A DNA stretch of 10,591 nucleotides. Origin: an uncultured bacterium (GTDB lineage Bacteria; Bacillota; Clostridia; Lachnospirales; Lachnospiraceae). The first letter of the stretch is position 1, and each line of letters begins with the position of its first letter. The position numbers and the translations under genes are program-made. The DNA is taken from contig CAMTFT010000027.1 in NCBI GenBank assembly GCA_947071365.1, forward strand, positions 1 to 10,591, given 5' to 3'. Of this stretch, positions 7,231 to 10,591 are shown piece after piece. The notes under the pieces were generated by a model that ran no database searches, was not told the DNA's origin, and saw only the letters and a program-made list of their open reading frames with translations.

Positions 7231-7303
7231 ATCCTAGTCGAAAACTTTCAGTTTTTCTGCACAAATTCCAGTGCGATTTTTCCAGAAACTGGACAAATCC
7301 TAC
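7225..7303. promoter_or_regulatory. Three phased direct repeats, candidate response regulator operator
   Basis: Copies on the plus strand are GGACAAATCCTAG (7225-7237), GCACAAATTCCAG (7259-7271, three mismatches) and GGACAAATCCTAC (7291-7303). Outer copies share the 13-mer TGGACAAATCCTA exactly (7224-7236 and 7290-7302). Start-to-start spacing is 34 and 32 bp, about three helical turns each, so all three face the same side of the DNA. AraC-family regulators commonly bind direct repeats next to -35. The distal copy overlaps a small palindrome, TCCAGAAACTGGA (7281-7293). Confidence 0.6.
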
Positions 7304-7390
7304 ATATCCTTCTCAAAAAAAACTGAAATTTTTCCACTCTTCCCCGCGGAGCGTTTTTGTGTCACAGGAGATGAAGTTTTCTATGACACA

Positions 7391-7415
7391 TAAAAAGAGG
7401 CTGCTGCAGCCTCTT
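7391..7415 (-). terminator. Compact terminator overlapping the response regulator stop codon
   Basis: A perfect 9-bp stem AAGAGGCTG/CAGCCTCTT (7395-7403 with 7407-7415) has a 3-nt loop. On the minus strand it is followed by TTTATG, so the transcript reads CTCTTTTTATG. The regulator's TAA (7414-7416) is partly inside the stem. It isolates the kinase-regulator transcript from the importer operon. Confidence 0.75.
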
Positions 7416-8940
7416 AATATTTTTTCATATTGCGCAGCGACGCCGGAGAGACTCCGTAACACTGCTTGAATTTCCGGTAAAAATAACTCGTATCGAGGTA
7501 TCCGACCTCTCGTGCAATATCGTTCATCTTCATGTTCGTATTCAGGATCAGATCCTTGGCGATCCCGTTCTTGATATTGCTCAGGTACTGGGCGAAGGAG
7601 CAGCCCACCTCCTTCTGGAATATCTGTCCCAGATATGAGGCGTTCATATGGTACTTGTAGGAAAGCGTCTTTAAATTCATGTCCTCCCTGTAATTCTTCT
7701 GTACCTCCGCCATGATCTGCTTCACCACCGGCGTATACTGGGAATCCTCCTCATGCAGGTGGGTAATGATCTCAGCGATCTCCGAGATAAAAATAGCCTT
7801 CAGGCCGAAAATATCATCCGCCTGATAGATCTTTTCGATCATCTCCGACAGATCCTGAAGATTTCTGGACTGTGCCAGCTTGTATTCCACCTTGATATCC
7901 TGCAGCATGATCGCCATCTTCAGCGCAAGCTGATACATTACCTCCACGTTCACCTCGGATTTCAGGTTGTTGATAAACAGATCCTCGATATAGCCCAACG
8001 CACCGTCCCTGTCTTTTTTCAGGATCATCTTTCGAAGCAGCGTCTCATCGATCACAATATCCTGAGATGTTCTGTTGCTGATATAGCTTTCCGTAATACA
8101 GCTTCCGTATCCCTCCAGTATCCTGTATTTCTGCAGCTTTGATATCGTCTTGTAGCAGGATGGAAGCTCCTCATACGTTTCTATCATCGGACTGACGGTA
8201 AAAAAGCTCATGATCCCGTACGTGCTCTCAAGCATGTCCTGAAAATCACCGAACATACGGACTGTCTCCGGATCGCTGCCCTCCGGCTCTACGTAATGAA
8301 GCAAAAACAGTGTATCCGGCGACAGATAGACGGCCTTGATCTTCTGCGGCAGTTTTTGCAGCTCTATCAGCACATCGCTGACTCCCTCGCTGTTTTCCAG
8401 CGTTCCCGTATCGATCTTCATGATGGCGGCGCACACCTTCTCTCCTGGAGCAAGCCCCGGCAGCATCCGGCAGAATTCCGCCTCTTCCTCCCTGCCCAGC
8501 TTTCCCCTCAAAAACCGGTGCCAGCCCAGCTTATCCTCCATATCCCCGGTCTGCTGGCGCTCGATCTCATCGAAATGGGCAGCGGCGCTGCAAAGCGCCT
8601 GTTTTAGCTGCTCCTCATTGATAGGCTTCAGAATATATTCCTCCACGTCCAGCTTCAGAGCAGCCCTGGCATACTCAAATTCCTCATAGCCGGACAGGAT
8701 CAGGCATCTCGTCTTCGGACTTATCTTCCGTATCTCCTCCACGAGCTCCAGGCCGTTCATCAGCGGCATCTCCACGTCCGTCACCACGATATCCACCGGG
8801 TTCCTGCGGAACATTTCCAGCGCTTCCTGTCCATTGTGGGCCATGCTGACCACTTCCATGGATATTTCTTCCCAATCAATAATGCAGCGGATTCCCTGAA
8901 GAATGAATTCCTCATCCTCAACCAACATCACCGTTTTCAT
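7414..8940 (-). CDS. Response regulator, REC plus AraC-type DNA-binding domain, YesN-like (508 aa)
   Basis: Transcription regulator that is phosphorylated by the adjacent kinase. The N-terminal receiver domain (about 1-120) has acidic D9/E10, the phospho-acceptor D55 in VVTDVEMP, the switch serine S83 and K105 in ILKPI. A long middle region (about 130-400) has no motif I recognise, as is usual for YesN-type regulators. The C-terminal AraC-type double helix-turn-helix spans about 421-502, with LKTLSYKYHMNASYLGQIFQ and NDIAREVGYLDTSYFYRKF. The start ATG lies 23 nt inside the kinase gene. Upstream is only the weak GAAGGGGAAAG, suggesting translational coupling. The likely target is the operator array at 7225-7303, directly downstream of its own gene. 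A role in controlling the importer is inferred from position and family. Confidence 0.95.
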   Translation of the reverse strand: MKTVMLVEDEEFILQGIRCIIDWEEISMEVVSMAHNGQEALEMFRRNPVDIVVTDVEMPLMNGLELVEEIRKISPKTRCLILSGYEEFEYARAALKLDVEEYILKPINEEQLKQALCSAAAHFDEIERQQTGDMEDKLGWHRFLRGKLGREEEAEFCRMLPGLAPGEKVCAAIMKIDTGTLENSEGVSDVLIELQKLPQKIKAVYLSPDTLFLLHYVEPEGSDPETVRMFGDFQDMLESTYGIMSFFTVSPMIETYEELPSCYKTISKLQKYRILEGYGSCITESYISNRTSQDIVIDETLLRKMILKKDRDGALGYIEDLFINNLKSEVNVEVMYQLALKMAIMLQDIKVEYKLAQSRNLQDLSEMIEKIYQADDIFGLKAIFISEIAEIITHLHEEDSQYTPVVKQIMAEVQKNYREDMNLKTLSYKYHMNASYLGQIFQKEVGCSFAQYLSNIKNGIAKDLILNTNMKMNDIAREVGYLDTSYFYRKFKQCYGVSPASLRNMKKY

Positions 8941-10545
8941 AACTTTCCCCTTCTGTCTTTATCGTAAGCACTACCTGCAGACCTCCGGTCTTCACTGCCT
9001 CCATATAAATGCCATACTGCTCTCCATAGACCGCCTTGATCCTTCTGTTTACATTGAAAATTCCGATGGATTCCTTTTTATCCTCCGGCTTTCTGTTTTC
9101 CTTCAGTTCCCGGTTCTTCTGTGCCAGCTTCTCCGGCTCCATTCCGCAGCCGTTATCCCGCACATACAGATACAGCGTATCTCCCTTTCGCTCGGCACGG
9201 ATCCGCACCGTATTGTCATTACGGTCCCTCTGTATTCCGTGCACAAAATAATTCTCAACGATGGGCTGAAGCACGAACTTGATGATGGGGAGCTCCAAAA
9301 GCTCCGCCGGACATTCCACCTCCGAATGGAAGGTGCCCTGATAGCGGTACTCAAACAGTTCCATATACTGCTTGCAGTAGTCCATTTCCTGCCCCAGCGT
9401 GATGACGTCCGCCTCCTTAAGCTGGCTTCGAAACAGCACCACCATGCTGTACAGCATCTTTCCCACTTCCCGGTCTCCGTTGCAGATCGCCTTCATGCGG
9501 ATCGCTTCCAGCGTATTATAGAGAAAATGCGGGTTGATCTGGCTTTGAAGCGCCTGCATCTGCGCATTTTTCCGTTCGATCTCTTCCAGATAGCTCTTCT
9601 CGATATACAGCTCCAGCTTTTCACACATGTCGTTGAAATTACCGGCGATCATATCCAGCTCGTCTTCTTTTTTCCTCGTGGTAAGCCGTACCTTGAAATC
9701 TCCCGTAGTGACCTGGTTCATGGCCCCTAAAATAGCGTCCACCCGGCCCGTCAGCCGCTTCACGTAATAATCAATGGAGACGATGCCGATGACGACGGCC
9801 AGCACCCCCGCCGCCAGAATCGCCAGAAGCCTTGGCAGGGGCATCCTGGCCGCAGACCGCCTGTCCATATACGTGTATATCTGGTATTCACCCGCAAGCT
9901 CCTTGCAGATGAGATACTGCTCCTTCTCCCGAAAAAGCTCTGCCGCTTCTTTCTCCGGCTCCTGATATACAACGACATCATCACCACAGAGGATAATCAT
10001 TCCCGCATCGGAATTGGAGTTCTGGATCTTCCTCAGCGCACTCTCCCCCTCAAACGTAAAAAGGATACAGCCCGATGACTCCATCGTGAGCGGATTGCGC
10101 ACTTCCTTCTGATACACCAGCTTTCCGCCATCTGACAGCGCATTATGCTCCATCAGTGCCAGTCTCGGTCTGCCGTTCTTTCCGGGATACACGCTCTTAT
10201 CGGGGAAACATTCCGTCAGGTCAAACGTACTGTAGCTGATCAGCTCTATTTTTTCCAGTCTCCGGTACGCTTCAAAGCTCTCATTGATAAAGCTGAAGAT
10301 CCCCTTGTAGACCAGCTCATCCGATGCAGCGTAGCGGTCCAGAGAATACTTCTGATATTCCTCCGGCTCCAGCTCAAAGTACGCCAGCAGATCCTCCAGC
10401 TCCGCCCCGGAACGGTACAGATCCTTATGTATGGAGTCCGCCACCTCACCGGCCTCCTCAATATACCCGCAGGATTCCGCACAGATTCTCTCAATATCTC
10501 TTTCATTCGATTCCAGAAGCCTGTTTCGTGAGACGGAGATAAAAT
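8918..10545 (-). CDS. Sensor histidine kinase, YesM-like, 5'-truncated by the insert end
   Basis: Membrane sensor kinase of the HisKA_7TM/His_kinase (PF06580) type. No stop occurs between the insert edge and the visible protein, so the frame is open from 10543 inward (541 visible residues) and the true start and first membrane helix lie outside the window. In visible-fragment numbering, an extracellular sensor region runs to about 235, TM2 is about 238-260 (ending IVSIDYYV) and a HAMP linker about 261-316. The phospho-acceptor H339 is in SQINPHFLYNTLEAIR. The ATPase domain shows an N-box QPIVENYFVHG, a G1 box DNGCGM and a G2 box SIGIFNVNRR. An internal GTG at 10444 can be mistaken for a start, but the upstream residues (such as RNRLLESNERDIERIC) read as a normal kinase N-terminal region. 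The ligand is unknown, with a mannoside or related glycan inferred from context. Confidence 0.94.
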
Positions 10546-10591
10546 CTGTCTCTTATACACATCTGACGCTGCCGACGACTTAATAGGTGTA
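10546..10591 (-). other. Nextera (Tn5 tagmentation) Read 1-side adapter, not genomic
   Basis: Bases 10546-10564 are the reverse complement of the 19-bp mosaic end (CTGTCTCTTATACACATCT). Bases 10565-10578 are GACGCTGCCGACGA, the reverse complement of the Nextera Read 1 arm. Bases 10579-10586 (CTTAATAG) occupy the i5 index position and match, from memory, S518 reversed. Bases 10587-10591 (GTGTA) are the start of the P5 arm. Genomic sequence ends at 10545. Confidence 0.98.

Noticed and set aside
8903..9730. Plus-strand ORF (275 codons) opposite the kinase gene
   Set aside because: It is antisense to the conserved catalytic core of the kinase. The open frame reflects codon bias of the real gene.

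Overview
This window is one sequenced fragment whose two ends are not genomic. Bases 1-43 are a Nextera/Tn5 tagmentation adapter (index side, Read 2), and bases 10546-10591 are the matching Read 1 adapter in the opposite orientation. The biological insert is therefore 44-10545. Inside it, all six genes lie on the minus strand, so the locus reads from right to left.

The gene content suggests a Gram-positive, Bacillota/Clostridia-type gut bacterium, probably Lachnospiraceae-like. The grounds are a YesM/YesN-type two-component pair, an Lpl/Ytc-type CUT1 sugar importer with a DUF3502 lipoprotein, a clostridial-type DUF2798 membrane protein and strong AGGAGG ribosome binding sites. There is no rRNA or marker gene, so the taxon is inference only.

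Layout in order of transcription: (1) A sensor histidine kinase at 8918-10545, cut at its 5' end by the insert boundary, overlaps by 23 nt an AraC-type response regulator at 7414-8940. The regulator's stop codon lies inside a compact terminator. (2) A 290-nt intergenic region at 7124-7413 carries a good promoter and three evenly spaced copies of a GGACAAATCCTAG-like element, one of them over the -35 box. This is the likely landing site of the response regulator. (3) Two permeases (7120-6173 and 6152-5190) and a lipoprotein solute-binding protein (5156-3669) form the importer operon. It encodes no ATPase and ends in a hairpin terminator. (4) A cytoplasmic GH2 beta-mannosidase lies at 3505-851. 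Its second domain contains two in-frame tandem-repeat arrays, 3 x 60 bp and 3 x 33 bp. (5) A four-helix DUF2798 membrane protein lies at 669-124, with its own extended -10 promoter and a long, structured 5' leader. A hairpin terminator follows it at 56-98.

Taken together, the genes look like a sense-import-digest module. An external glycan cue is read by the kinase, the regulator switches on the importer, oligosaccharides with beta-mannosyl ends are imported, and the beta-mannosidase cleaves them in the cytoplasm. The mannoside specificity is inferred from the enzyme alone. I see no CRISPR array, transposon or RNA gene. The least explained parts are the repeat-built loop in the beta-mannosidase, the phased operator array and the DUF2798 leader hairpin.
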